DNA of 64,000 bases, from positions 248,001 through 312,000 of the forward strand of contig NZ_MU158698.1 of assembly GCF_015210005.1 (NCBI RefSeq), in the 5' to 3' direction. The notes beneath the pieces are model-generated. The model saw only the letters and a list, made by a program, of their open reading frames with translations. It made no database searches and had not been told where the DNA came from. Of this stretch, positions 33,328 through 41,317 are shown in pieces; position 1 is the first letter of the stretch; every line of letters begins with the position of its first letter. This DNA is from Sphingobacterium hungaricum (lineage in GTDB: Bacteria; Bacteroidota; Bacteroidia; Sphingobacteriales; Sphingobacteriaceae). Both the position numbers and the translations under genes were made by a program.

Positions 33328-35062
33328 CGATTAACGCTATGCCGTCTATGATTAGATGCGCAACATCCTCATTTTTCTTGCTCAAATCCATTAGGTAGGA
33401 TTTAAATGCTTTTTTCGATTCAAAATCAAAAGCGTAAGCCAGTTCATAGATTTCAACAGCCAATAGCCATTCATCCGGATAATCTGTTTTTAAGGCATTG
33501 AAAACTTCAATCAGATTTGACTCTTGCGCTGCGTTTCTTTCGCGCATTGCGCGAACAGTTTGATACATCTCTCTTAGCAATTGCTCCTTAGGAGCGATCG
33601 AAACAATTTTATCCTTTGTCTCCAATACATGGGTTTTGAAATCGAAAGACTGGTAATCAGCAGGGCCTGCATAAGCTGACACAATGGATTTACCAATCGC
33701 CATATCATAAACTCCCCAACTTGGATGAAATAAAATTTCATCGAAATATTTGACGGTACAGTTTTTAAACGAAATGAGCAGGATCTTTCCCTTTCGGTTG
33801 CGCGTTCCGGTAATAACTTCTCCTTCCACCGTAATTCCGCCGACAAATTCTAGTTTAGCCAGCTCACCCTCTCTAATGTTATATGCTTCCAGATCATGAG
33901 GAAACATATTCTCGATAGCTATGTTGATGTTCTTCAATTTGCCAACCGGTGAACCAAATCCTTCAGCATGATAATTTGTCCCATGGCCAATCAATTCGTT
34001 CTCATGATAAGATAAAGCAGTTTTTCCTTTCGTTTGAATATAAATCGGCTGGTCTTGCTCATCCGTGATTACATGTGTAAACAATCCGGAGACCTGAATC
34101 CCTGTATTGTATTCTATTGTGCCTAAATTTTTGGATTCGATTAACTGGCGAATGCAGGAAGCGCCTCCCCTTCGCAGTCCCATATTGTTTGCAAATTGCT
34201 CCAAGACAAAATTCAGATACGCAAAGTCTGGCGTCACATACAATTGAGGCTGGGGCTTCGTAATATCAAAGGAAACTTCCGACGCCTGAAGATCATACGG
34301 CAGTTTCTTGACCTGATCTTGCATGCACCATTTGCTTTCACCAATCGATGATAGCAAGCCAGCACCATATATTTTAGGGTGTTCTAAACTGCCAATTAAA
34401 CCATATTCAACCGTCCACCAATGCAGGTTACGGATTTTTGCCATTTCGGATAAGGAAGTCATTGAATTTTGAATATCCAGCACCCGTTCATTCGCAAGCT
34501 CAACTGTTTTCGGGTCGCTATGTCGATCTTCTTTGACAATCGACAAATGTCGAATGGCTTCATACAATTCATAGTCTAACGAAGATGAAATGGCTTTGCC
34601 ACCAATCTCACCAAAACGGCGGAGGTATTCCGCATATTCTGGATTGGCAATAATTGGGGCATGCCCTGCCGATTCGTGGATAATGTCAGGCGATGGCGTG
34701 TATTCCAAATTTTGTATCTGGCGAATGTCTTGTGCAATAACCAATACATTGTAAGCCTGAAATTCCATAAAAGCAGTTGGCGGAATAAAACCATCCACCG
34801 CAACTGCAGCCCAGCCAATATCTTTGAGGATGCGATTCATCCCATACATATTTGGAATCTGTTCGGTCGAAATGCCTGTTTTATCCAATCCTTCCAAATA
34901 GCTTCCATGCGCAACCTGTTTCAGATAATCTACATTTTTGCGCATCACGTATCGCCAGACAGCTTGGTCAATGGGCGTGTAAGATTCGTAATCTTGATTA
35001 TTTATAAATTGCCGTAAATGTTCCGGTAAACGTTTAAGAACCTCGTTTTGTTCGTATAACAT
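33320..35062 (-). CDS. biopterin-dependent aromatic amino acid hydroxylase (phenylalanine 4-monooxygenase type), long form
   Basis: 580 residues. The N-terminal half is the catalytic domain: PDIIHESAGHAP gives the iron ligands His129 and His134, and LHWWTVEYGLIG gives Glu219; the usual PxFxEFxxY-like region is FIPPTAFMEFQAYNVL. It hydroxylates Phe (less likely Tyr or Trp) using a reduced pterin and O2. The C-terminal ~250 residues are an extra domain seen in Bacteroidota long forms (YHAEGFGSPVGKLKNINIAI, LEFVGGITVEGEVITG) whose role is unknown to me. Proteobacterial PhhA is only ~260-300 residues. The gene stands alone. Confidence 0.9.
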   Translation of the reverse strand: MLYEQNEVLKRLPEHLRQFINNQDYESYTPIDQAVWRYVMRKNVDYLKQVAHGSYLEGLDKTGISTEQIPNMYGMNRILKDIGWAAVAVDGFIPPTAFMEFQAYNVLVIAQDIRQIQNLEYTPSPDIIHESAGHAPIIANPEYAEYLRRFGEIGGKAISSSLDYELYEAIRHLSIVKEDRHSDPKTVELANERVLDIQNSMTSLSEMAKIRNLHWWTVEYGLIGSLEHPKIYGAGLLSSIGESKWCMQDQVKKLPYDLQASEVSFDITKPQPQLYVTPDFAYLNFVLEQFANNMGLRRGGASCIRQLIESKNLGTIEYNTGIQVSGLFTHVITDEQDQPIYIQTKGKTALSYHENELIGHGTNYHAEGFGSPVGKLKNINIAIENMFPHDLEAYNIREGELAKLEFVGGITVEGEVITGTRNRKGKILLISFKNCTVKYFDEILFHPSWGVYDMAIGKSIVSAYAGPADYQSFDFKTHVLETKDKIVSIAPKEQLLREMYQTVRAMRERNAAQESNLIEVFNALKTDYPDEWLLAVEIYELAYAFDFESKKAFKSYLMDLSKKNEDVAHLIIDGIALIEK

Positions 35063-35277
35063 CGTTTAATCCTGTTTATAATGGTCTAGCTAAGTTACAA
35101 AGTTTTCCGAAATTTATTTTATTCAAGGAAGCTTCAAAATCTGAAGATGTTCTTTTTAGACAATCCGTCTTCGTTGTTTTAATTAGCTAAAAATTTGGGG
35201 AATTTTTCATTAGCTGACCATAATAGCTGTAAATATTAAAATCGTTTTCGTACCTTATTCCTTGCTAAAACCCATTC

Positions 35278-35853
35278 ATGAATCTTTCACTTAAAAATCA
35301 TATACAAAAATTCGTAACGGTATCCGATACCGAATTTGAACAGATGGAATCCTATTTCGAAGAAATTACAATCAAAAAGAAAGAAACTTTGTTGGAAGCC
35401 GACCATGTAGCAAGCTATAATTATTTTGTTGTTAAAGGTTGCTTACGCATGTATTTTGTCAATGACAAAGGTGTGGAACAGACCACTGAATTTGCAATCG
35501 AGAATTGGTGGCTGACGGATCTAAAATCTTTTCACGAACAGAAGGCTTCCAACTTTTATATCCAGGCTGTCGAATCTTCGACAGTTCTCCGTATTCAGAA
35601 ATCGAAGCAGGAGATTTTATTGGATAAACAGCCAATTCTTGAAAAGTATTTTAGGAAAGTATATCAGAAAGCTACTGCCGCATCACAGGTTCGGGCTAAA
35701 TTCTTTAAGCAATATTCGAGGGAAGAATTGTATTTTCATTTCAGTTCGAATTATCCTTGGTTTATCCAGCGCGTGCCTCAATATTTAATAGCCTCTTATC
35801 TTGGTTTCACACCTGAATATTTAAGCGAAATCAAAAAGAAAAGCTTTTCTTAA
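35278..35853 (+). CDS. Crp/Fnr-family transcriptional regulator
   Basis: 191 residues. The N-terminal cyclic-nucleotide-binding-like barrel covers about 10-115 (KKKETLLEADHVASYNYFVV, VKGCLRMYF), then a dimerisation helix and a short helix-turn-helix ending RVPQYLIASYLGFTPEYLSE. The arginine-containing phosphate-binding cassette of true Crp is absent, as in many Bacteroidota relatives, so the ligand is unlikely to be cAMP. It precedes an AhpD-like gene by 58 bp, a pairing seen often in this phylum. A CTTAAAC/GTTTAAG inverted repeat (35849-35864) overlaps the stop. Confidence 0.9.
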   Translation: MNLSLKNHIQKFVTVSDTEFEQMESYFEEITIKKKETLLEADHVASYNYFVVKGCLRMYFVNDKGVEQTTEFAIENWWLTDLKSFHEQKASNFYIQAVESSTVLRIQKSKQEILLDKQPILEKYFRKVYQKATAASQVRAKFFKQYSREELYFHFSSNYPWFIQRVPQYLIASYLGFTPEYLSEIKKKSFS

Positions 35854-35911
35854 ACCAGTTTAAGAAGTTTAGGTTCAGATTAGCCGAACTTTGAAAAAAA
35901 GAAATTAACAC

Positions 35912-36346
35912 ATGAAAACAAGATTTAACATTCAGAAATTAGAGCCAAAAGCATACGAAGCAATGTTTGGTTTAGAAAGCTATCTAGCGACTTCCGGTTT
36001 GGACAAAACAATATTGGAATTAATCAAAATCAGAGCTTCTCAAATCAACGGATGTGCATTTTGTATCAACATGCATACAAAAGATGCCTTAAAAAACGGA
36101 GAGACAAACCAGCGCATCTTTCTGTTGAATGCATGGAAGGAAACCAACCTATACAACGAACAAGAACAGGTTGCGTTGGCAATGACTGAAGAAATTACAT
36201 TGGTTAGCCACAAAGGATTGACCGATGAAACATTCGAATTGGCTAAATCTGTCTTTTCCGAAAATGATATTGCGAAAATCATTTTTGCCATCTCCACCAT
36301 CAACGCCTGGAACCGCATCGCGATAAGTTCTAGGACGAGTATCTAG
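35912..36346 (+). CDS. carboxymuconolactone decarboxylase-family (AhpD-like) protein
   Basis: 144 residues. The CMD/AhpD motif is intact: ASQINGCAFCINMHTKDAL with Cys48, Cys51 and His55, preceded by a conserved helix with LELIKIRAS and followed by LLNAWKETNLYNEQEQVALA. Such proteins act as peroxidases or disulfide reductases; AhpD itself reduces an alkyl hydroperoxidase partner, and none is encoded here. It follows the Crp-type regulator on the same strand and is probably its target. A repeat island begins directly after the stop. Confidence 0.9.
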   Translation: MKTRFNIQKLEPKAYEAMFGLESYLATSGLDKTILELIKIRASQINGCAFCINMHTKDALKNGETNQRIFLLNAWKETNLYNEQEQVALAMTEEITLVSHKGLTDETFELAKSVFSENDIAKIIFAISTINAWNRIAISSRTSI

Positions 36347-36568
36347 GTAGATGTGAGATATGAGAATTGCTAGCGCAAGCGTTCCGCGTGTGCTTAAGTT
36401 ATTTGAGACTCAGAGCGACAAACGAGGTGCTGACCAACGATATAGACTGTCATTGCTAGCAAGGCGAAAATCTACTGTGCTCATTAATTTCTGCGGAGAT
36501 TGTTAGAAAGCGATGGCATTGCTTCGTAGGAGCAACATATTTGTAGAAAATAATACGGTCTGCAATCA

Positions 36569-36635
36569 GCGATCCGTAGGTTCGCAACTGTTTAACAGAA
36601 ATTCTATTGGTTTCGGTTGCGTACCTACGGCACGC
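36569..36635. repeat. REPIN-like inverted doublet, copy 4
   Basis: GCGATCCGTAGGTTCGCAAC (36569-36588) faces GTTGCGTACCTACGGCACGC (36616-36635). The unit is the reverse complement of 16307-16375: both arms match exactly and the spacer is similar, indicating a transposed or inverted copy. Confidence 0.85.
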
Positions 36636-36724
36636 TTTACATCTCGCTAAAATTTCTGCGAATATTCAGCCTCTACGAGGCTTTAAAATGTATTTTCTGC
36701 TGGTAATAGGTTCTTATTTATAAA

Positions 36725-36867
36725 GCACACGCGAAACGCGTGCGCTAGCATTGGCTTTAAAGGAGCGGATTACAAATCCGCCTTTATCAGGAATTCAGGA
36801 TGACCCTTCGGAACATCCTGAATAGCGGATTGTTATTTATAAAGCACACGCGAAACGCGTGCGCTAG
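36725..36867. repeat. two palindrome family A copies flanking a small palindrome
   Basis: Identical 25-bp copies (GCACACGCGAAACGCG ... CTAGC) at 36725-36749 and 36843-36867, each preceded by TTATAAA, enclose GCGGATTACAAATCCGC and a CCCTTCGGAACATCC unit. The flanks look like a ~118-bp tandem duplication with different contents. Confidence 0.75.
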
Positions 36868-37010
36868 CCAACTTAACCTTTATAACCCCCGTCACCTTCA
36901 TCACCCCCACCACTTCCATCACAACAAACCCTTCACCGACCGCTTTGCAACGTTTACCGACTTTTTAAGTCTTTCATCTAAATGCAATGAATTATCGGCT
37001 GTCGACGTCC

Positions 37011-37018
37011 TAGTTTTG
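37011..37018 (+). promoter_or_regulatory. candidate -7 element of the NTF2-like gene
   Basis: TAGTTTTG matches TAnnTTTG exactly, 31 bp before the ATG at 37050. No TTTG at -33. Confidence 0.4.
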
Positions 37019-37049
37019 AATCAGAAAATAACAACAAAAATATAAAGAC

Positions 37050-37496
37050 ATGAAAAATTTAATCAAAACAATCGCTTTCCTTTCCTTCTTAGTATTCTCC
37101 ATGAGTTCATTCGCTAAGACCGCTAACCCTTACAAAAATGCATCTGCGCCATCCATTGTTGATAGCTACATTCAGGCTGTTTCGATGGGGAACACAAAAT
37201 ATAGCAAGTATTTATTTACTGAGGATTTCAAATTTATCCAAGCGAATAAAAACAGCAAACAATACAACAAAAAAGAGCTTACGGCCTTTTTGAAAAAACA
37301 AGAAGGTTTTATAATGAATTGTGAAACAAGCTACAAAATCATTGAACAAAATAAAGATTTCAGCGTTGCCAAAGTGACTATGGTCTTCCCTAGTTTCACA
37401 CGTACAGACTACGTTACACTTTCCAATTCTGACAAGACATGGGCAATTACACAAGTGGTGACAACATTCGACAACAGCCGTAGCTTTTTTCAATAG
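37050..37496 (+). CDS. secreted NTF2-like (SnoaL / lumazine-binding-type) protein
   Basis: 148 residues with a signal peptide (IAFLSFLVFSMSSFAKT). The mature part has the cone-shaped NTF2 pattern: helix SIVDSYIQAVSMGN, strand FTEDFKFIQANKN, helix KKELTAFLKKQE, then antiparallel strands SVAKVTMVFPSF, DYVTLSNSDKTWAITQVVTT. This superfamily includes enzymes and binding proteins; no catalytic residues stand out. It is a single gene between a repeat island and a strong terminator. Function unknown. Confidence 0.8.
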   Translation: MKNLIKTIAFLSFLVFSMSSFAKTANPYKNASAPSIVDSYIQAVSMGNTKYSKYLFTEDFKFIQANKNSKQYNKKELTAFLKKQEGFIMNCETSYKIIEQNKDFSVAKVTMVFPSFTRTDYVTLSNSDKTWAITQVVTTFDNSRSFFQ

Positions 37497-37514
37497 CCTG
37501 AGCTTTTGCAAAGC

Positions 37515-37553
37515 AAAACCTTTTCAATCTTCGGATTGAAAAGGTTTTTTTAT
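37515..37553 (+). terminator. strong rho-independent terminator with TTCG loop
   Basis: A perfect 15-bp stem: arm 37515-37529 (AAAACCTTTTCAATC), loop TTCG, arm 37534-37548 (GATTGAAAAGGTTTT), continuing into TTTATG. It ends the NTF2-like gene just before the convergent dinB stop. Confidence 0.92.
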
Positions 37554-37564
37554 GCTTTCGGCAA

Positions 37565-38656
37565 TTAAAATAATTTCAATTGTATGCCTTCCGTTTTCTC
37601 TTCGGTGTAATAGAAATTTGATGAGGTTACGCCCAATAGCCTAACCTTTTTGTCCATTAAATCCACCGCGTTGAATAACTCTTCAATAATTTCATACAAA
37701 GCCTTTGCATGTTGGACAGGATTGGGAACGGTCTTGCTTCTCGTGATGCTTTGGAAATCCGAAAATTTTATTTTTAAAGTCAGCGTTCTTCCAAACTTTT
37801 GCTTCGCATCGAGACGCTTCTCTACTTTTTCACATAATTTGTACAATTCCAACTTCATTTCTTCTGGGTCATTTAAATCCGTCGAAAAAGTATCCTCCGC
37901 ACCAATGGATTTGCTTACCCGATTGGGTTGTACCGTGCGGTCATCAATTCCTCGGACAATCTGAAAGTAGAATTTCCCCGATTTACCAAAATGACGCATA
38001 AGCGAAGATTCCGAAAATGTCTTTAAATCCTTTCCTCTGAAAATCCCCAAACTATTCATCTTCTTTGCGGTCACCTTCCCAACTCCAAAGAATTTTTCAA
38101 TCGGCAATTTCTCTAAGAAATCTACAATCTTCGAAGGGCCAACGAAAGTCAATCCATCGGGCTTGTTCATATCCGAAGCAATTTTGGCCACAAACTTATT
38201 AACGGAAACCCCAGCCGAAGCCGTTAAATTTAACTCTGTTTTTATCGCTTCTTTAATCTGCTTCGCAATATCGATTGCCGAACCAATCTGTAATTTATCC
38301 TCGGTAACGTCCAGATAGGCTTCATCCAACGATAATGGCTCGATAAAATCGGTATAGCGTTTGAAAATACTTCGCACATGTGCAGAAACTTCTTTGTAGA
38401 CATCAAAGCGCGGATAAGTAAACAATAAATCAGGGCATAATTGCAGGGCTTGCCGTGAAGACATTGCTGAACGCACCCCAAACTTGCGCGCTTCGTAACT
38501 CGCCGTAGCGACAACACCTCTCCCATCCGGAGAACCGCCGACAGCCAAAGGCTTGCCACGAAATTCAGGAAAATCACGTTGCTCTACGGATGCATAAAAT
38601 GCATCCATATCAATATGAATAATCTTGCGTTGCACTATTTGCTCTTCTTTCGACAC
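37565..38656 (-). CDS. dinB: DNA polymerase IV (Y-family translesion polymerase)
   Basis: 363 residues, full length. Catalytic acids are seen in HIDMDAFYASVEQ (Asp16, Asp18) and LSLDEAYLDV (Asp111, Glu112). The little-finger domain follows GVGKVTAKKMNSLGI, the helix-hairpin-helix. The protein ends EGIQLKLF, the QLxLF motif that binds the beta sliding clamp. It copies damaged DNA at the cost of fidelity. The neighbours are unrelated: a convergent NTF2-like gene and a divergent DUF421 gene. No SOS box was identified in its upstream region. Confidence 0.97.
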   Translation of the reverse strand: MSKEEQIVQRKIIHIDMDAFYASVEQRDFPEFRGKPLAVGGSPDGRGVVATASYEARKFGVRSAMSSRQALQLCPDLLFTYPRFDVYKEVSAHVRSIFKRYTDFIEPLSLDEAYLDVTEDKLQIGSAIDIAKQIKEAIKTELNLTASAGVSVNKFVAKIASDMNKPDGLTFVGPSKIVDFLEKLPIEKFFGVGKVTAKKMNSLGIFRGKDLKTFSESSLMRHFGKSGKFYFQIVRGIDDRTVQPNRVSKSIGAEDTFSTDLNDPEEMKLELYKLCEKVEKRLDAKQKFGRTLTLKIKFSDFQSITRSKTVPNPVQHAKALYEIIEELFNAVDLMDKKVRLLGVTSSNFYYTEEKTEGIQLKLF

Positions 38657-38830
38657 TAAATAAAGGTAGCAAAAAACCGAGATTTCTTAAAAGCAAATGT
38701 AGTTTAGACATACTATCTTTTGTGATAAAATAGCCTAGGGCTGACAGAAGCAGACCTATTGCAAAATTTTGATAGACAGGACTGAAAAATTCGCAATTAA
38801 TAATACATTTACGTAATAAAAGTACGTTCC

Positions 38831-39343
38831 GTGAATCCAATTTTAGATATAGTTATCCGTTCCCTTTGCGTTTATCTTTTTATGGTAATCGCGATTCGCT
38901 TATTTGGAAAAAATCAGCTCTCGCAATTAAATGCCGGCGATGTCGTGTTGTTGATGCTGATATCAAATGCCGTCCAAAATGCGATGGTTGGCGAAAACAC
39001 CTCGCTTGCAGGCGGAATCGTCGCTGGCTTGGTTTTATTTTTAGCGAACTTTGGACTTAAGAAAATCATGTTCGCGAAGCCGGCATTCAGAAGCATCATG
39101 GAGGCTGACCCTGTGATTTTGGTTAAAGATGGCGTGATTGACTATAAAGCGATGGTCGAAGTTGAAATCACGCTTGACGAATTGCAAGAAGCTATCAGAG
39201 AGCATGGAATTGAGCATGTGGAAGATGTCAAACTTTCCATTTTAGAAGTCGATGGAAATATCAGTGTTATTTCGGAAGACAAATCGAACAAAGGAACGCA
39301 GTACTCCCGCATCAAAAGAAAAAACAAACGCAAATACCATTGA
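38831..39343 (+). CDS. DUF421 membrane protein (YetF-like)
   Basis: 170 residues from a GTG start at 38831 (no upstream ATG in frame). Three hydrophobic helices (IVIRSLCVYLFMVIAIRLFG, DVVLLMLISNAVQNAMVG, IVAGLVLFLANFGLKKIMF) are followed by a soluble domain (DPVILVKDGVIDYKAM ... VKLSILEVDGNISVISED), which is the standard DUF421/YetF layout. The FGKNQLSQLNAGDVVLLML segment is the family signature. Function not established; membrane-associated, possibly in germination or stress in other phyla. It has a basic C-terminal tail (RIKRKNKRKYH). Confidence 0.88.
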   Translation: MNPILDIVIRSLCVYLFMVIAIRLFGKNQLSQLNAGDVVLLMLISNAVQNAMVGENTSLAGGIVAGLVLFLANFGLKKIMFAKPAFRSIMEADPVILVKDGVIDYKAMVEVEITLDELQEAIREHGIEHVEDVKLSILEVDGNISVISEDKSNKGTQYSRIKRKNKRKYH

Positions 39344-39434
39344 TTTTTATTTAATCAAACAGACACAACATCAACTATTTTCGTTAAGTTTAACTTAATA
39401 AACCATCAGCTAATTATTTTGCAAACATTTCATT

Positions 39435-40688
39435 ATGGTAAAGTCATTCATCGTGTTCTGTTTTCTTTTTATTTCATTCCACGCAGTGGCTCAGGATGTA
39501 TTGGAGATTCGTCTCCGCGATAAAGAAACCCAAAACGCGGTCGATGGTGCAAGCATTCGCTATCCACGATTGAAAGAAGGAACCATCAGCAACAAAGATG
39601 GCAAAGCCGAGCTCTCTAAGAAAACTGGGGAATCTATACTAATCACGCATATCGGTTACGACAGTTTGTCTGTTTCGGCTTCGGAAATATCCGGAAAATC
39701 CTCTTTAGTCTTCTATTTAAAACCCAGACCGAATCAGATTGAGGAAGTCAGCATTCAATCCTTTGACCTTCAAAAAGCAATCCTGTATGTCATTGATAAT
39801 TTCCATAAACTTTACCAGAACAGCCCAACCGAACGTATCGGAAATCTAAAAGAAACCGCTTATGTGGATAATGAATTAAAGAGAATCGTATTGACTAAGT
39901 TCGGATGGTGGAGCCGAAATTACATTTTCAGCCGATATGCTGAACCAAAATTTAAATTATTCGAAGTCGAATACAACAAAAGCGTGCCCTTTGATATTTT
40001 TGTAGACCAAACCGCTTACAACAAAGAGTCGTCAGAATTTTTAAACGTGGAATCCATTATCAAGACGTTGTATTTTGATAATTTTCTGAATAAACTGTAC
40101 CAGCATACACCAAGTTTACGGACCAAAAGCATGTCTTCGGATGAAAATAGGATTACGGTTCATTTCGAATCCGACTGGAGTACCGTCAAAACTATGCGGA
40201 CAAAATCGACCGGAACCGTGGTCTTTGACAAAAAAACCAAAGCGATTATTGATTTGGTCAATGAAATTGAGCACATGGATAATATTAAGCAAATGCAATT
40301 TCAAAATTCGAATGTACGCTATACAAATCAAACCTTAAAATCCTATTCAAGACACCAATTTTCTAAAAATCAGGATGATAAATATGCCATACAGTCCTTT
40401 CAAGCAAACAGCGATGCACAGCTGATTTACAATCACAAAACGTTTAATCTCGTCTTTGAAAATTCATTTTACATCTTAAAAGAATCTAGGAAAGGCAATG
40501 CTGGAAAAGGTCCATTTGTAGACCCTAAAATTGCATTATTCAGAAATATTCCACAGACGACTTCCATCGTTTCCGACTTGAGCTCTATCAATCTAACTGA
40601 CGAAGAAATAAAATTTATTGAATCCGGCAGACCGAATTTAGAGCTTACAGATTCTCTGCGTACAAATAATAATGTGCCAGTTGAATAA
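39435..40688 (+). CDS. carboxypeptidase-like regulatory domain protein, secreted
   Basis: 417 residues with a signal peptide (SFIVFCFLFISFHAVAQD). The first ~90 mature residues form a CarboxypepD_reg-like Ig domain (LEIRLRDKETQNAVDGASI ... ILITHIGYDSLSVSA), the same module that starts SusC proteins, then a region IEEVSIQSFDLQKAILYVID typical of Bacteroidota DUF5686-like surface proteins without the barrel. The remainder is strand-rich and unassigned. The 3' end overlaps the convergent LprI gene by 44 bp. Role unknown; an envelope function is likely. Confidence 0.75.
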   Translation: MVKSFIVFCFLFISFHAVAQDVLEIRLRDKETQNAVDGASIRYPRLKEGTISNKDGKAELSKKTGESILITHIGYDSLSVSASEISGKSSLVFYLKPRPNQIEEVSIQSFDLQKAILYVIDNFHKLYQNSPTERIGNLKETAYVDNELKRIVLTKFGWWSRNYIFSRYAEPKFKLFEVEYNKSVPFDIFVDQTAYNKESSEFLNVESIIKTLYFDNFLNKLYQHTPSLRTKSMSSDENRITVHFESDWSTVKTMRTKSTGTVVFDKKTKAIIDLVNEIEHMDNIKQMQFQNSNVRYTNQTLKSYSRHQFSKNQDDKYAIQSFQANSDAQLIYNHKTFNLVFENSFYILKESRKGNAGKGPFVDPKIALFRNIPQTTSIVSDLSSINLTDEEIKFIESGRPNLELTDSLRTNNNVPVE

Positions 40689-41172
40689 CGCGGTCTTTGG
40701 TTAATGTCAAATAGCGATGCGATGAGAACACCCGCTGAATGCTTCCTCCACCAGAATAGGCTTCATCGGACAACGACTGAAACAACAAACGTTCATTATC
40801 CCGAAAAGACAACCAAGACAGTTGGGCTTTTTTCAAAACCGCCTTGTCCTTCTTATTCAGATGGGCGTATAAAATCTTATAATATTTATTCAATAATTTA
40901 TCGTAGCTCTCTTCAGCCTGATAAGTTGCATTCACCATACCTGAAGTCGAATAATCCGATTCCAAGTCCACCTGCAATCTAGTTTCAACTTTCATGGTAT
41001 CAATTATAAAATCAAATTCCTTTTGAGATAATTCTTCGCTGGCTAACTGCTTCTGATACCTCTTTATTTTCGCATTCAGCACCTCATCGAAATTGATTGA
41101 ATCTTGCTGAGCAAAGGAAAATTGGATTACCGAAAAGAAAAGAAAGCTTAGGATGAAGGATTTCAAAGTCAT
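40645..41172 (-). CDS. lysozyme inhibitor LprI-family (DUF1311) protein, secreted
   Basis: 175 residues with a signal peptide (FILSFLFFSVIQFSFAQQ). The DUF1311 pattern is clear: MVNATYQAEESYDKLLNKYY, KAVLKKAQLSWLSFRDNERLL. Family members bind lysozyme or peptidoglycan-related ligands in the periplasm. Canonical family Cys residues are absent here. The gene is convergent with the carboxypeptidase-like-domain gene and the two reading frames overlap by 44 bp at their stops. Its start faces the DUF72 gene over a 145-bp intergenic gap. Confidence 0.85.
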   Translation of the reverse strand: MTLKSFILSFLFFSVIQFSFAQQDSINFDEVLNAKIKRYQKQLASEELSQKEFDFIIDTMKVETRLQVDLESDYSTSGMVNATYQAEESYDKLLNKYYKILYAHLNKKDKAVLKKAQLSWLSFRDNERLLFQSLSDEAYSGGGSIQRVFSSHRYLTLTKDRVIQLAHYYLYAENL

Positions 41173-41317
41173 TTTATGTTGGGCTTATTTGTACTCTACT
41201 AACTTGTAGCAAGCTAAATTGTTTTAAAAATTCGGAAATAGCAAATTTATAAGCTAATTGATATTTTCTTTAATCCTAAATAGATAATCCTTAACTTGCT
41301 TTCTAAAATAAAAAGTC

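Larger units (their letters stand above)
36347..37010. repeat. second island of short palindromic repeats
   Basis: About 660 bp without a credible gene. Contents in order: family A variant (36369-36393), GCTTCGTAGGAGC (36521-36533), a REPIN-like doublet (36569-36635), GCCTCTACGAGGC (36669-36681), family A (36725-36749), GCGGATTACAAATCCGC (36765-36781), GGATGACCCTTCGGAACATC (36798 on) and family A again (36843-36867). These are the same modules as at 15929-16979, partly in reverse order and orientation. The open frame across 36800-37045 has no coding character. Confidence 0.8.

Noticed and set aside
36800-37045. 81-residue open frame before the NTF2-like gene
   Set aside because: His/Pro-rich translation of repeat DNA, ending in the promoter region of the next gene.
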